Notes: generated from the sequence alone by a model not told the origin. Shown: positions 29,331 to 38,375, numbered from the stretch's first letter. The stretch is 64,000 nucleotides of DNA from Nocardia altamirensis NBRC 108246 (GCF_001612685.1 NZ_BDAY01000009.1:62001-126000); one strand, 5' to 3'. Program-made: numbers and translations.

Positions 29331-32300
29331 TCAGCGTTCGTCGTTCAGTTCCCGCACGATGGTCATGATCCGATGGGCCGATTCCATCCGGCGGAGGCTG
29401 CCCGCCGCCGCCCTGGCGGCCGCCAACCGTTCCTTGCCGAGCAGCCGATCGACGAACTCCGCGTGCGTGCTCCAGCGCATCGACGGGAAGTCCTGGCGGC
29501 ACAGCACATTCGGCGCCAGCGCAAGCAGCTCGAGGCCGCGCGCCGGATCCGGTTCGGTGGCAACCAGATACGAGCCGAGTGCACAGGCGATGCCACCGAT
29601 CTGCGGCAGATCCAGGAACTGCGCCATCGTCAGCAGCGCGCGTTCGAGCAGCTGCTTGACCAGCTCGTCCACGTCATCCGCCGCGCCGTGCAGCACCCGC
29701 GCGGCCAGCACGGAGGCGCCGACCATCTGCATCCCGGGATCGCCGTCGCGCGGCCAGCCGTGCAGCGCAAGCGACTGCCGATAGCGGTCGAACCCCTCCT
29801 CGATATCGCCTCGGGCCAAGGCTATTTCGGCGGCGCTGTGCAGCACGGTGCCGAGCAGCTGATTCTGCGCGGCAGGCAGATGATCGAGGTCGGAGGAACC
29901 GAGCGCGATCTGCAGTTCGTGTTCGGCGGCCGTCAGGTCGCCTGCGCCGACGAGTGCGGCGATCAGCATGCCTCGGGTCTCGACGGTGTCCTCGTATGCG
30001 CCAAGTCGCTGCAGCATCTCGAGCGCACGCCGGTAGTGCGCTATCGCGTTCGCGTATTCGGCCATCTGCCCGTAGACCTGGCCGAGGTGCCTGGCCACCA
30101 TGGCAACGCTCCAGACGTTCTCCGCGCCGAAGAGCTCGAGCGCGCGGACCGCGTCCACGGTCGAACCACGCACATCGCCGAGATTTTCCCGGATGTTCGC
30201 GCGCAACAGCAGTGCGGCGGCCCGGGTTTCGAGGTCGGCGGAGCGGACGGCGCGCGCGATCAGGCGCGCCAGCCCTGAACCGTCGGGCCGCGTGAGGATG
30301 ATGCTGGCGATGAAACGATTCTGCTCCGCGAGATCGGTTCGGCTGCGCAGCAATCGACGCACGCGAGTGCGCAGCCGGGCCAGGTCGCGCGCGCTACCCC
30401 GGTTGAACGCCACGTGCATGAACATCGTCTGCAGACTCGCCAGCATCAGATCGGCGGACGGCGCGTCCTGGCCACTGTCTTCCGGATGCAGCTCCGCGAT
30501 CCGCGGCGCCCAGGCGACCACCTCCGCGTGGGCACCGCGCATCATCCACAGCCCGGAGACGACCGGAAACACCGTGTACGCGATGCCGGCGTGCCCCCGA
30601 TCGAGCGCATAACGCAGTGCCGCAAGGAGATTGTCCAGCTCGGCCGCGACCGAGGAGGCCAGCGCCTCCTGGTCGCCGGCGCGGTACCGCTGCTCGGCAG
30701 CGATGGAATAGTCCCTGGCCCACACCATCATTCGTGCTTCGACCAGGTCGGCTTCGCCGGGCAGGCCGGACAACTGCTCCTCGCCGTATTCCCGCACCGT
30801 CTCCAGCATGCGGTACCTGGTACCGAGTTTCGCGTCGTCGAGCACGGTGAGCAGCGACTGGTTCACCAATCCGTCCACCGCCGCGGCGACATCGTCGACC
30901 TCGACACCCCGCGCGACCGCCTCCGCCGAGGACAGGGTGAAACCCGCTGGGAATCGGCACAATCGGCGCAATGCGACTTGCTGCGAGGTATCGAGCAGGT
31001 TCCAGCTCCAGTCGATCACCGCGTGCAAGGTGCGGTGCCGTTCCGGCGAACTGCGATCGCCGTGACGCAACAGCGCGAACCGATCGATGAGCCGCCGGTT
31101 GATCTCCTCGACGCTCATCGCCCGGACGCGAGCGGCGGCCAACTCGATGGCCAGCGGCAGTCCGTCCAGCGTGTGACACAACTGGGCGACGACCTCCGGA
31201 TCGAGCCGGACTCCAGGCCGCACCGCGCGGGCGCGGGCCGCGAACAACTCGGTCGCGGGCGATCCGGCCGCGTCGATGGTCAAGGGCGACAACGGGTAGA
31301 CGGCCTCGGCGGTGATCATCAGTGGCGCCCGGCTGGTGGTCAGGACCGTCAAACGATCCGCGACGCCGATGAGGTCGGCGACCACCACCGCGACAGCGTC
31401 GATCAGGTGCTCGCAGTTGTCGAGGATCAGCAGCATCGGATACGCGGCGAGGGCGTCACGCAGGCGCTGGCGGACGTCGGCACTCGGCGGACCGAGCAAC
31501 GCCGCCATGTCGGTCCGTAGATCGCTCAGGCCGAGCACCGCGCCGATCGCCGCCTCGACCTCGCTCCTGGCGTCGGCGCCGTCGGCGCGCACCGACGCCA
31601 GCTCCACCATGACCACCGGGCGTCCGCCTGCTGTACGGGCGCCGACTTCGTTGGCCACCCTGGTCTTTCCGGTGCCGCCGGGGCCGAGAATGGTGGTCAC
31701 TCGCGAGACGCGCAGCAGCTCGTCGAGCGCGGTCAGATCGTCCGCACGACCGAGCAGGGCGTTGGGCGCGGCCCGCAACCCGATCGCCGACGGCATGGCG
31801 AATTCGACAGCGGTGTTGGAGGATCCGTTGCCCGACAGCGCTTTCGGCGCAGCAGTCGCGGATCCTTCGCTCTGGCCGACGGATTCGCCGCGCAGGATCG
31901 CAGTGTTCAACGCGACGAGCGCCGGTCCTGGATCGGCGCCGAGATGCTCGGCGAGCAGCGCGCGGAAGGTAGCGAACGATTCCAGCGCCTCGTTCGGACG
32001 GCCCGCGGCGGCGAGCAACCGCATCAGCGTGAGTTGCGCCGGTTCGTCGAGTGGGCTGATCTCGGCGCGGTTCCGCGCCACTTGGAGCGCACCGTCGACA
32101 TCGCCGCTCGATTCCCGCGCCACCAGCTCGAGTTCGTCCAGTTCGGTCAGTCGGCTCGCCGCCGCGGCGAGCAGCGCGTCGGCGAGCTCGCCCGGCGGCA
32201 GGTCGGCACCGGGCTCGCCGCGCCACAGCGCACGGGCCTGCGCGATCGCGTCGAGGCAGCCCGCGTGGTCACCGGCGCTCTGGCATTCGCGGGCGCGGCG

Positions 32301-32717
32301 CACGAGTTCGGCGACAAGCGTCAGGTCCACCTGGTCCGGCCGCAGCGTCAGGCGGTAGCCGGCGGGACCGATCTCCAGCGCACCGTCCGGCAGCGCCGAA
32401 CGCAGCCGGGACACCTGAGTGTGCAGCGCGTTCATCGGTGCGCGCGGCGGCTGCTCGGCCCACACGTCATCGATCAGGGCCTGGGCGCTGCGACTGCGGC
32501 CTGGCCGCAACGCCAACGCGGCGAGCAGCAGTCGGGATCTCGTGCCGGGCAGCGCGGTCAGCGCCTCGTCCTTGCGCAGCGCGACCTCGCCCAGCAGGGC
32601 CACCACCACGGGCTGACCTGCGGGCGCGCGTAAGACTTGAGCGCGGCCATCCGGGCCGCTCCGAGCAGACAACATCCCCCGGTAATCGTAGGCGAGCATC
32701 GCTGGCCTGGCCGACAT
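29331..32717 (-). CDS. SARP/BTAD-NB-ARC-TPR regulator (copy 1, AfsR-like)
   Basis: 1128 residues. An N-terminal OmpR-like winged helix (VALLGEVALRKDEALTALPG ... LIDDVWAEQPPRAPMNALHT) is followed by the bacterial transcriptional activator domain to about residue 280. An NB-ARC-type ATPase comes next, with Walker A GPGGTGKT at 345-352, Walker B LLILDNCEH at 429-437 and LTTSRAPL after it. A long helical TPR-like C-terminal half ends without a LuxR helix-turn-helix. DNA binding should therefore be through the N terminus on direct repeats, with ATP as a switch. It is convergent with a DrrAB exporter and paralogous to the gene at 39736. Confidence 0.9.
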   Translation of the reverse strand: MSARPAMLAYDYRGMLSARSGPDGRAQVLRAPAGQPVVVALLGEVALRKDEALTALPGTRSRLLLAALALRPGRSRSAQALIDDVWAEQPPRAPMNALHTQVSRLRSALPDGALEIGPAGYRLTLRPDQVDLTLVAELVRRARECQSAGDHAGCLDAIAQARALWRGEPGADLPPGELADALLAAAASRLTELDELELVARESSGDVDGALQVARNRAEISPLDEPAQLTLMRLLAAAGRPNEALESFATFRALLAEHLGADPGPALVALNTAILRGESVGQSEGSATAAPKALSGNGSSNTAVEFAMPSAIGLRAAPNALLGRADDLTALDELLRVSRVTTILGPGGTGKTRVANEVGARTAGGRPVVMVELASVRADGADARSEVEAAIGAVLGLSDLRTDMAALLGPPSADVRQRLRDALAAYPMLLILDNCEHLIDAVAVVVADLIGVADRLTVLTTSRAPLMITAEAVYPLSPLTIDAAGSPATELFAARARAVRPGVRLDPEVVAQLCHTLDGLPLAIELAAARVRAMSVEEINRRLIDRFALLRHGDRSSPERHRTLHAVIDWSWNLLDTSQQVALRRLCRFPAGFTLSSAEAVARGVEVDDVAAAVDGLVNQSLLTVLDDAKLGTRYRMLETVREYGEEQLSGLPGEADLVEARMMVWARDYSIAAEQRYRAGDQEALASSVAAELDNLLAALRYALDRGHAGIAYTVFPVVSGLWMMRGAHAEVVAWAPRIAELHPEDSGQDAPSADLMLASLQTMFMHVAFNRGSARDLARLRTRVRRLLRSRTDLAEQNRFIASIILTRPDGSGLARLIARAVRSADLETRAAALLLRANIRENLGDVRGSTVDAVRALELFGAENVWSVAMVARHLGQVYGQMAEYANAIAHYRRALEMLQRLGAYEDTVETRGMLIAALVGAGDLTAAEHELQIALGSSDLDHLPAAQNQLLGTVLHSAAEIALARGDIEEGFDRYRQSLALHGWPRDGDPGMQMVGASVLAARVLHGAADDVDELVKQLLERALLTMAQFLDLPQIGGIACALGSYLVATEPDPARGLELLALAPNVLCRQDFPSMRWSTHAEFVDRLLGKERLAAARAAAGSLRRMESAHRIMTIVRELNDER

Positions 32718-32761
32718 GGTTTTTCCCCGCTCCCTGTGGTCAGTCGCCTACTCTGTTGCGC

Positions 32762-33229
32762 ATGGCTGAGTTCGAAGTGGTCCGGCAGGCCGTCATCTCG
32801 GCTGAGCCGTCGCGTATTCACGGGTTGATCGACAATCTGCACGAGTGGACCAAGTGGTCGCCGTGGGAGGATCTCGACCCGCAGTTGCAGCGCACCTACA
32901 CCGGCCCCGAGTCGGGGATCGGCGCCAAGTACGCCTGGACCGGTGACCGCAAGGTCGGTGCGGGCAACATGGAGGTCGTCGCAAGCGCCGATCGGGAGAT
33001 CGGCATCCGGCTGATCTTCGAGCGGCCGTGGAAGGCCACCAATCAGGTGCTGTTCGAGCTGAATCCGACCGAATCCGGCGCCACCGAGGTGGTCTGGCGG
33101 ATGACCGGCGAGCAGCAAGGCCTGATGAAGGTGCTCTCGAAGATCTTCCCGACGGATCGGATCGTCGGTAAGGATTTCGAGAAGGGGCTGGCCAGGCTGA
33201 AGGCGGTCGCCGAGGGCAACGGGGCCTGA
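32762..33229 (+). CDS. SRPBCC-family protein
   Basis: 155 residues, MAEFEVVRQAVISAEPSRIH, with the polyketide-cyclase/START pattern LIDNLHEWTKWSPWEDLDPQ and YTGPESGIGAKYAWTGDRKVG. A cavity fold for a hydrophobic ligand; function unknown. It is divergent from the SARP gene with 44 bp between starts and lies 51 bp before menA. Confidence 0.87.
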   Translation: MAEFEVVRQAVISAEPSRIHGLIDNLHEWTKWSPWEDLDPQLQRTYTGPESGIGAKYAWTGDRKVGAGNMEVVASADREIGIRLIFERPWKATNQVLFELNPTESGATEVVWRMTGEQQGLMKVLSKIFPTDRIVGKDFEKGLARLKAVAEGNGA

Positions 33230-33280
33230 GCGCGCGGACGGCGCGCGGCCTTCGTCGGGCCGCGACACTATGCTGCGGGA

Positions 33281-34150
33281 ATGGCTACTGCAGCACAATG
33301 GATCGAGGGCGCGCGCCCACGCACTCTGCCGAACGCAATCGCCCCCGTGCTGGCCGGAACCGGCGCCGCCGCCGCGCTCGACGCTGCGGTGTGGTGGAAA
33401 GCGGTTCTCGCGCTGCTGGTTTCGCTGGCCCTCATCGTCGGCGTCAACTTCGCCAACGATTACTCCGATGGCATCCGCGGCACCGATGACGTGCGCGTCG
33501 GCCCGGTGCGGCTGGTCGGGCAGCAGTTGGCCTCGCCCGCCGCGGTGCGCAATGCCGCGATCCTGAGCCTCGGCCTTGCCGCGGTGGTCGGGCTGATCCT
33601 CGTCGCGACGACGGCGTGGTGGCTGTTGCTCGTCGGGGTGGCGTGCCTGGCAGGCGCCTGGTTCTACACCGGCGGCAGTAAGCCATACGGCTACAGCGGG
33701 TTCGGTGAGATCGCGGTGTTCGTGTTCTTCGGCTTGGTCGGCGTGCTCGGCACCCAGTTCGTACAGGCGGAGCGGATCGACTGGGTCGGCGCGGTGCTCG
33801 CGGTGTCGGTCGGCGCCTTCTCCAGCGCGGTCCTCGTCGCGAACAACCTGCGCGATATCCCGACCGACACCCAGTCCGGAAAGGTCACGCTCGCAGTCAA
33901 ACTCGGCGACCCGCGGACCAGGACCCTGCAGCTCGCCCTGCTCGCGGTGCCGTTCATCGGCACGCTGGCGCTGGTGGCGCACACGCCGTTCGCGCTGGTC
34001 GGCCTGCTCGCCATCCCGTTGGCCGTGCGCGCCAACGCGCCGGTTCGCTCCGGCAAGGGCGGCCTGGAACTCATTCCCACCCTGCGCGATTCCGGCCTCG
34101 CCATGTTGGCGTGGTCGCTCCTCACCGCCTTGGCGGTGGGTCTCACCTGA
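33281..34150 (+). CDS. menA: 1,4-dihydroxy-2-naphthoate polyprenyltransferase
   Basis: UbiA-family membrane enzyme attaching the prenyl chain to DHNA. 289 residues with eight or nine membrane helices. The prenyl-diphosphate Asp motif is [15 protein letters not shown] and the second Asp-rich loop is [24 protein letters not shown] terminus [19 protein letters not shown] is typical of actinobacterial MenA. Prenyl donor probably from the GrcC-like synthase at 6748-7770. Confidence 0.95.
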   Translation: MATAAQWIEGARPRTLPNAIAPVLAGTGAAAALDAAVWWKAVLALLVSLALIVGVNFANDYSDGIRGTDDVRVGPVRLVGQQLASPAAVRNAAILSLGLAAVVGLILVATTAWWLLLVGVACLAGAWFYTGGSKPYGYSGFGEIAVFVFFGLVGVLGTQFVQAERIDWVGAVLAVSVGAFSSAVLVANNLRDIPTDTQSGKVTLAVKLGDPRTRTLQLALLAVPFIGTLALVAHTPFALVGLLAIPLAVRANAPVRSGKGGLELIPTLRDSGLAMLAWSLLTALAVGLT

Positions 34151-34162
34151 GTCCGCTGACTC

Positions 34163-34289
34163 GACTACTGATCTCGCAAGAACATGGGTAACTCGTCGGG
34201 CACCGGCCAACTCTCCCCGCACCCAGACCGTCGGCCGCCAACGTTTGCCTCGCGGCGCCCGAGTCTGGCCAAGAAACTCGGAGAGGCGG
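34163..34289. repeat. 127-bp repeat, copy A
   Basis: Matches 35645-35771 (copy B) at equal length. The first 41 bp differ at only three positions, the last 17 bp at one, and the middle is diverged. It ends 1 bp before the stop codon (34291) of the minus-strand holin-like gene. On the plus strand it contains a 36-codon frame starting MGNSSGT and ending KKLGEAD. On the minus strand it ends with VPDELPMFLRDQ and a stop. No coding function shown. Confidence 0.75.
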
Positions 34290-34290
34290 A

Positions 34291-34671
34291 CTAGTCGTCG
34301 CGGACCAGGATGCCGAGCACCCAGTTCACGATCGAGACGATGACGCCACCGATCACCGCGGCCCAGAAGCCGTCGACGCGGAGCCCGTAGTCGGTGGTCT
34401 CGGTGATCTTCGCGGTCAGCCACAGCATGAGCGCGTTGATCACCAGCAGGAACAGGCCGAGCGAGACGATCACCAGCGGCAGCGACAGCAGCTTGATGAT
34501 CGGCTTGACCAAGGCGTTCACCACCGTGAACACCGCGGCGACGGCCAGCAGCACCAGGATCTTGCCCAGGTTGCCGTTGTCCTCCGGACTGACGATGTCG
34601 ATCTTGTCGACCCAGGCGGCGGCCAGCCAGATGGCCACCGCGTTGATGATCAACCGAATCAGAAGCTGCAT
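34291..34671 (-). CDS. Phage-holin-family (YvlD-like) membrane protein
   Basis: 126 residues, with four hydrophobic segments: LLIRLIINAVAIWLAAAWVD, GKILVLLAVAAVFTVVNALV, LVIVSLGLFLLVINALMLWL and FWAAVIGGVIVSIVNWVLGI. It is of the chromosomal 4-TM family named after phage holins. No prophage genes are nearby. Function unknown. Downstream is repeat copy A. Confidence 0.85.
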   Translation of the reverse strand: MQLLIRLIINAVAIWLAAAWVDKIDIVSPEDNGNLGKILVLLAVAAVFTVVNALVKPIIKLLSLPLVIVSLGLFLLVINALMLWLTAKITETTDYGLRVDGFWAAVIGGVIVSIVNWVLGILVRDD

Positions 34672-34701
34672 GCGCCCATGCTAAGGCGGGAAGCCGGACA
34701 A

Positions 34702-34736
34702 GTGCGGTCCCAAAACGCCATTCGCGGCGACCGCAC
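34702..34736 (-). terminator. Hairpin after ClpN-domain gene
   Basis: Inverted repeat GTGCGGTC / GACCGCAC (8 bp) 12 bp past the stop of the minus-strand gene at 34749; the loop can form an inner CGC/GCG stem. Confidence 0.45.
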
Positions 34737-34748
34737 CCGTCCGGCACG

Positions 34749-35327
34749 TCAGGCGGCCCGGTCGAGCAGGGCGTGCACCTTGGGGCGGAGGTCGTGCACG
34801 TGACCGGGGCCGCCGAACAGCCGCACCGTGGTCTGGTTGGGGGCGCGCAGGATGCCGAGCAGCACGTGGCCGGACTCGATGGTCTTGTCCTTGCGGCCCA
34901 ACGCCTCGCGCAAGGACAGCTCGAGCACCTTCTTCGCGTCCTTGCTGAACGGAATGTGCCCCACCGCGACGCGGCCCCAGCCGAACGGTCCGCGCCGTTC
35001 CTCCGGTATCGCGCGATCGAGGGCGTCCTCGCCGAAGGTGGCCTCCAGCGATTCGCGCACGGCGTCGAGGTCGATGCCGATCGACCGCAACGCTTCGGCG
35101 TCCTCTTCGCCGAGCGGTTCGCTCTTGGCCTGTGGCGCCAGCGCGGCCATCACCCCTTCGTAGGTGAGGCCTTCCGCCGCGAGCAGCGCCTTCAGGTCCG
35201 CGTCGCTGTGCGCGAGCACACCGAGCAGCACGTGCTCGACATTGATCGATGAGGAACCCAATTCACGGGCGTCTTCCTGGGCGGTGACGATCGCCGTCTT
35301 CGCCGACTTGGTGAACCGTTCGAACAT
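34749..35327 (-). CDS. ClpC-type N-domain protein (ClpC2-like), no ATPase
   Basis: 192 residues with two Clp N-domain repeats: MFERFTKSAKTAIVTAQEDA ... INVEHVLLGVLAHSD, and IPFSKDAKKVLELSLREALGRKDKTIESGHVLLGIL. No AAA+ module follows. In mycobacteria the related ClpC2 resembles the ClpC1 N-domain and can act as a decoy for ClpC1-targeting compounds. A similar role here is inference. The last base of the upstream HTH gene overlaps its ATG region, so translation is coupled. The shared promoter carries palindromes. Confidence 0.88.
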   Translation of the reverse strand: MFERFTKSAKTAIVTAQEDARELGSSSINVEHVLLGVLAHSDADLKALLAAEGLTYEGVMAALAPQAKSEPLGEEDAEALRSIGIDLDAVRESLEATFGEDALDRAIPEERRGPFGWGRVAVGHIPFSKDAKKVLELSLREALGRKDKTIESGHVLLGILRAPNQTTVRLFGGPGHVHDLRPKVHALLDRAA

Positions 35328-35548
35328 CAGCGGTCCCTGCCTCTCCGGTTGTACTTCTGGTGGACCGCCTGCTTGCTGACCTCGAGCGCCTCCGCGATCA
35401 TCTGCCAGGACCAGCCCTGTTCTCGGGCGTTGCCGACCTGGATCGCTTCGAGTCGTTCGAGCAGCCGCCGCAGGGCGAGGACCGCGCGCAACCCGACCTT
35501 GGGGTCGGGGCTGCCCGCGGCGGCCGCCAGAGTGGTTGCTTCAGTCAT
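35327..35548 (-). CDS. Small helix-turn-helix regulator
   Basis: 73 residues from ATG 35548. The C-terminal helix-turn-helix is NAREQGWSWQMIAEALEVSKQAVHQKYNRR, resembling sigma/Trp-type HTH segments. The N-terminal half is a helix (GLRAVLALRRLLERLEAIQV). There is no ribosome site before the ATG; the promoter -10 lies 7 bases upstream, so a leaderless mRNA is likely. It is co-transcribed with the ClpN-domain gene and probably represses the pair through the two palindromes. Confidence 0.8.
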   Translation of the reverse strand: MTEATTLAAAAGSPDPKVGLRAVLALRRLLERLEAIQVGNAREQGWSWQMIAEALEVSKQAVHQKYNRRGRDR

Positions 35549-35551
35549 GCC

Positions 35552-35596
35552 GTCAATTTTGATTGACACCCTGGGCAAGTGTCAACAAAAATTGAC
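35552..35596 (-). promoter_or_regulatory. Leaderless promoter overlapped by two palindromes
   Basis: On the minus strand TTGACA (35585-35580), an 18-bp spacer and CAAAAT (35561-35556) are followed by 7 bases and the ATG at 35548. Two 16-bp palindromes cover the -10 and -35: GTCAATTTTGATTGAC (35552-35567) and GTCAACAAAAATTGAC (35581-35596), 29 bp apart. This is the layout of an autorepressed promoter. Confidence 0.65.
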
Positions 35597-35644
35597 GAAC
35601 CGGAGTTCGCTGAGGGAAGAAGGAGGTTCAGCCGATCGAAACAG

Positions 35645-35771
35645 GACTACTGATTTCGCGCGAACATGGGTAACTCGTCGGGCACGCCCAAAACCCAATC
35701 CGATGCCCGACCGCCGGCCCGGCGCCGAACTGTCGACGCTCTTACGACCGGCAAGAAACCCGGAGAGGCGG
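35645..35771. repeat. 127-bp repeat, copy B
   Basis: Same length as copy A (34163-34289), with near-identical ends and a diverged middle. Its last base abuts the stop codon (35772) of the minus-strand cysteine desulfhydrase-like gene. The plus-strand frame MGNSSGT ... GKKPGEAV and the minus-strand end VPDELPMFARNQ-stop are conserved against copy A. Confidence 0.75.
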
Positions 35772-36854
35772 TCAAGCCCACTCGCCGGTGGCGGCGAACT
35801 TGTCGAGGATCGCGGTGGGCTCGGCGAGGCTCAGGCCCTGCGATTCGACCCATGCGTCATCGAAATACGTTCCGGCGTAACGGTCTCCGCCGTCACACAG
35901 CAGGGTGACCACGCTGCCGCCGCGACCGGCGGCCAGCATTTCGGCGATGATCGCGAAGACGCCCCACAGGTTGGTGCCGGTGGAACCGCCCACTCGGCGG
36001 CCGAGCACCTTGCTGGCATATCGGGCGGCCGCGATGGAGCCCGCGTCGGGCACCTCGAACATCCGGTCGACCACCTGGCCGACGAATGACGACTCCACCC
36101 GCGGACGGCCGATTCCCTCTATGCGCGAAGACATTCCGGTCTCGTAACCCGCGTCGGCGGTCTCGTAGCCGCCGAAGAACGCCGAGTTCTCCGGATCGAC
36201 GACGGCCAATTTCGTTGCGTGCCTGCGATATCGAATATAACGGCCGATGGTGGCACTGGTGCCGCCGGTGCCTGCGCCGACCACAATCCAGTCCGGCACC
36301 GGATGCGACTCCAAAGCCATTTGCTGGAAGATGGATTCGGCGATGTTGTTGTTCCCTCGCCAGTCGGTGGCACGCTCGGCGTGGGTGAACTGGTCCATGT
36401 AGTGGCCACCGCACTCGGCGGCGAGCTGGGCCGCCTCGGCGTAGATATCCGGCGGGCGGCGCACGAAATGGCAACGGCCACCTTGCGCTTCGATCAGCGC
36501 GATCTTCTGCGGCGAGGTGCTCGCAGGCATCACCGCGACGAAATCCAGGCCGAGCAGCTTCGCGAAATACGCCTCGCTCACCGCGGTCGAACCGGACGAC
36601 GCCTCCACCACCGTCGTGCCCTCGGTGACCCAGCCGTTGCAGATCGCGTACAGGAACAGCGAACGCGCGAGCCGATGCTTGAGACTGCCGGTGATATGGG
36701 TGGATTCGTCCTTCAAGTACAGCTCGATGTGCCACGCCGACGGCAGCGGATAGCGGAGCAGGTGTGTATCGGCGCTGCGCTGGGCATCGGCGTCGATCAG
36801 CCGCACCGCGTTGTCGACCCAGTCGCGCGACGCGCTGCGGTCACAGGACCTCAC
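35772..36854 (-). CDS. cds1: PLP-dependent cysteine synthase family protein (Cds1-like)
   Basis: 360 residues, fold type II PLP enzyme. The PLP lysine is in [36 protein letters not shown], the glycine-rich phosphate loop [19 protein letters not shown] and [16 protein letters not shown] complete the site. Closest pattern is the actinobacterial L-cysteine desulfhydrase Cds1, which releases sulfide, pyruvate and ammonia; cystathionine or cysteine synthase activity remains possible. GTG start overlaps the stop of the DUF4229 gene by four bases. Confidence 0.85.
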   Translation of the reverse strand: MRSCDRSASRDWVDNAVRLIDADAQRSADTHLLRYPLPSAWHIELYLKDESTHITGSLKHRLARSLFLYAICNGWVTEGTTVVEASSGSTAVSEAYFAKLLGLDFVAVMPASTSPQKIALIEAQGGRCHFVRRPPDIYAEAAQLAAECGGHYMDQFTHAERATDWRGNNNIAESIFQQMALESHPVPDWIVVGAGTGGTSATIGRYIRYRRHATKLAVVDPENSAFFGGYETADAGYETGMSSRIEGIGRPRVESSFVGQVVDRMFEVPDAGSIAAARYASKVLGRRVGGSTGTNLWGVFAIIAEMLAAGRGGSVVTLLCDGGDRYAGTYFDDAWVESQGLSLAEPTAILDKFAATGEWA

Positions 36855-37207
36855 GAGGTTGTCCCCTGATTGTCCTCGGCCGCCTCGCCGCGCAGCCTGG
36901 CGCGCAGCTGGGCCTTGTCGTGGCGGCGCCGCTCGTCCACCACCGCGATGTCCTCGTTGACCCGGGTGCGCAGCCGCTTGAACAGCGTCAGCGACAGCGG
37001 CATCGCGATGATCAGCGCAAACAGGGCCGCGACCACCAGCGGGATATCCACCGAGACCAGCCGGGCGACCAGCATGATCAGCACGGTGATCACGACGACC
37101 AGGGCCAGCCTGGCCAGGGTGTAGAGCCCGAGATCACGGGCGAGCCGACGGCCCGCGCCAGGGGTTTGCTGTCCTGGAACACCCTCAGGTGGAGTTGCGT
37201 CACTCAC
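36851..37207 (-). CDS. DUF4229 membrane protein
   Basis: 118 residues with two membrane helices ([21 protein letters not shown] and [22 protein letters not shown]), and a basic cytoplasmic tail [19 protein letters not shown]. Fits the DUF4229 family found near menA in mycolate actinomycetes. Translationally coupled to the cysteine desulfhydrase-like gene. Confidence 0.83.
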   Translation of the reverse strand: MSDATPPEGVPGQQTPGAGRRLARDLGLYTLARLALVVVITVLIMLVARLVSVDIPLVVAALFALIIAMPLSLTLFKRLRTRVNEDIAVVDERRRHDKAQLRARLRGEAAEDNQGTTS

Positions 37208-37390
37208 GTCTGCCAGCCTATGCGAAGCTGTTGCCCACCCCTGGCTCGCGCCTCGCGCGGAGGTGGAGAGCGTATCCGTTTTGTCTATTACTTCCCCTTT
37301 ACCAACTGTAGGTGGTTCGAGTACCTAGGGGTTTCAGTGCAACGATGTCGCCATCTGATGAGGGAACTGTCGAGAACGGAGAGGTTTGCT

Positions 37391-37603
37391 ATGAGTGCGA
37401 TCACCGTCGGCGGCCAGGACACCCTGCTGACACCAGGGCAGGTTGCTGCCATGTTCCACGTTGACCCCAAGACGGTCACCCGCTGGGCCCATGCCGGGCG
37501 TCTCGGGTCGTTGCGCACACCGGGCGGACATCGCCGGTTCCGCGAGTCAGAGGTCATGCAGTTGCTCAGGTCGCTCACCACTGAGGCGACGACCGTACGC
37601 TGA
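37391..37603 (+). CDS. bldC: BldC-like MerR-type developmental regulator
   Basis: 70 residues made of a single MerR-like winged helix: DTLLTPGQVAAMFHVDPKTVTRWAHAGRLGSLRTPGGHRRFRESEV. This is almost the whole BldC protein, which in Streptomyces delays sporulation and binds cooperatively to AT-rich direct repeats. ATG 37391 is preceded by GGAGAGG. In organisms without aerial spores its targets are unknown. Confidence 0.93.
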   Translation: MSAITVGGQDTLLTPGQVAAMFHVDPKTVTRWAHAGRLGSLRTPGGHRRFRESEVMQLLRSLTTEATTVR

Positions 37604-37721
37604 CTGCGGGCTGCGCGGGCCCATCGTGCCGGGGCCCGCGCCCACCCCGTCGTCGATTTTCGCGGCTGCGGTGTGCGGGAGCTACGCACGGGACTACCCT
37701 CGTAACCAGGAGGTGAGCGAC

Positions 37722-37931
37722 GTGACGTACCTGTTGGCACTCATCGCGGTCGTGGCAGTCGCGGTGTTGTGCTGGAAAGCGTTCGGCCCCGAGAAGACCG
37801 CCGGACCCACCGCCCCCCACTCGCGTTCGCCGCAGCGCAAGCGCATCGTCGGCCCGGACGACGACCCCGAATTCCTCTGGCGGCTGGCCCGCCAGCATCG
37901 CGACGGAGACTCCGGCAGCACCGAACACTGA
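37722..37931 (+). CDS. Small membrane-anchored hypothetical protein
   Basis: 69 residues from GTG 37722 with AGGAGGTGAGCGAC in front. One N-terminal membrane helix (TYLLALIAVVAVAVLCWKAF) and a charged cytoplasmic tail containing GPDDDPEFLWRLARQ. This pattern is seen in short actinobacterial proteins of unknown function. Confidence 0.75.
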   Translation: MTYLLALIAVVAVAVLCWKAFGPEKTAGPTAPHSRSPQRKRIVGPDDDPEFLWRLARQHRDGDSGSTEH

Positions 37932-37976
37932 CCTAGCTCGAAACAAGTCAGCGTCGGCCGGATTCCTTTCGCCGCT

Positions 37977-38189
37977 TCACATCTCACCTTCCACGCAGGT
38001 GCGCGCAGGTAGCCCTTCGCTCGCTCGAAGTTGGCTCGCGACCCGCGCCAATTGTTGCTGCGCCTCAGCCGAGAGCCCGATCGAGGTCCGCACCAATCTG
38101 CGGAAGGCGCCGTCATTCAATTGCTCGATCACTCGCCCGTCTGCCTGAACCACCGCATCAGGGAGATAAGTAAAGAATTCGGAATCCAA
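37977..38189 (-). CDS. Possible small hypothetical protein
   Basis: A 70-residue frame from TTG 38189 with GAGGAG seven bases upstream. The peptide is well mixed and soluble-looking (EFFTYLPDAVVQADGRVIEQ, then GLSAEAQQQLARVASQLRA). No known family. The rest of 37932-38375 holds only the terminator at 38327-38362. The gene call is tentative. Confidence 0.35.
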   Translation of the reverse strand: MDSEFFTYLPDAVVQADGRVIEQLNDGAFRRLVRTSIGLSAEAQQQLARVASQLRASEGLPARTCVEGEM

Positions 38190-38326
38190 ACCGCCACTCC
38201 TCGACCCCGTGTGCACCCGATCAGCGCATCGCCTGTTGAGAGGACACGGCGAGTCGTCGAACGGCACGCCACGTCGAGGGTGATTTACGCCACTCTCGGA
38301 CGAGTACATTTCGCCCCAAAGTAAAG

Positions 38327-38362
38327 AAATGCCCCACCCGGCGGCGCTCGGGTGGGGCATTT
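38327..38362 (-). terminator. Hairpin after serine hydrolase gene
   Basis: Perfect 14-bp inverted repeat AAATGCCCCACCCG / CGGGTGGGGCATTT with an 8-nt loop, ending in T residues on the minus strand, 13 bp past the stop codon at 38376. Confidence 0.85.
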
Positions 38363-38375
38363 GGGCGATTCTGCG

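Noticed and set aside
34291..34671. Holin-family protein as a sign of a prophage
   Set aside because: It belongs to a chromosomal 4-TM family, and there are no phage structural, integrase or lysis genes nearby.
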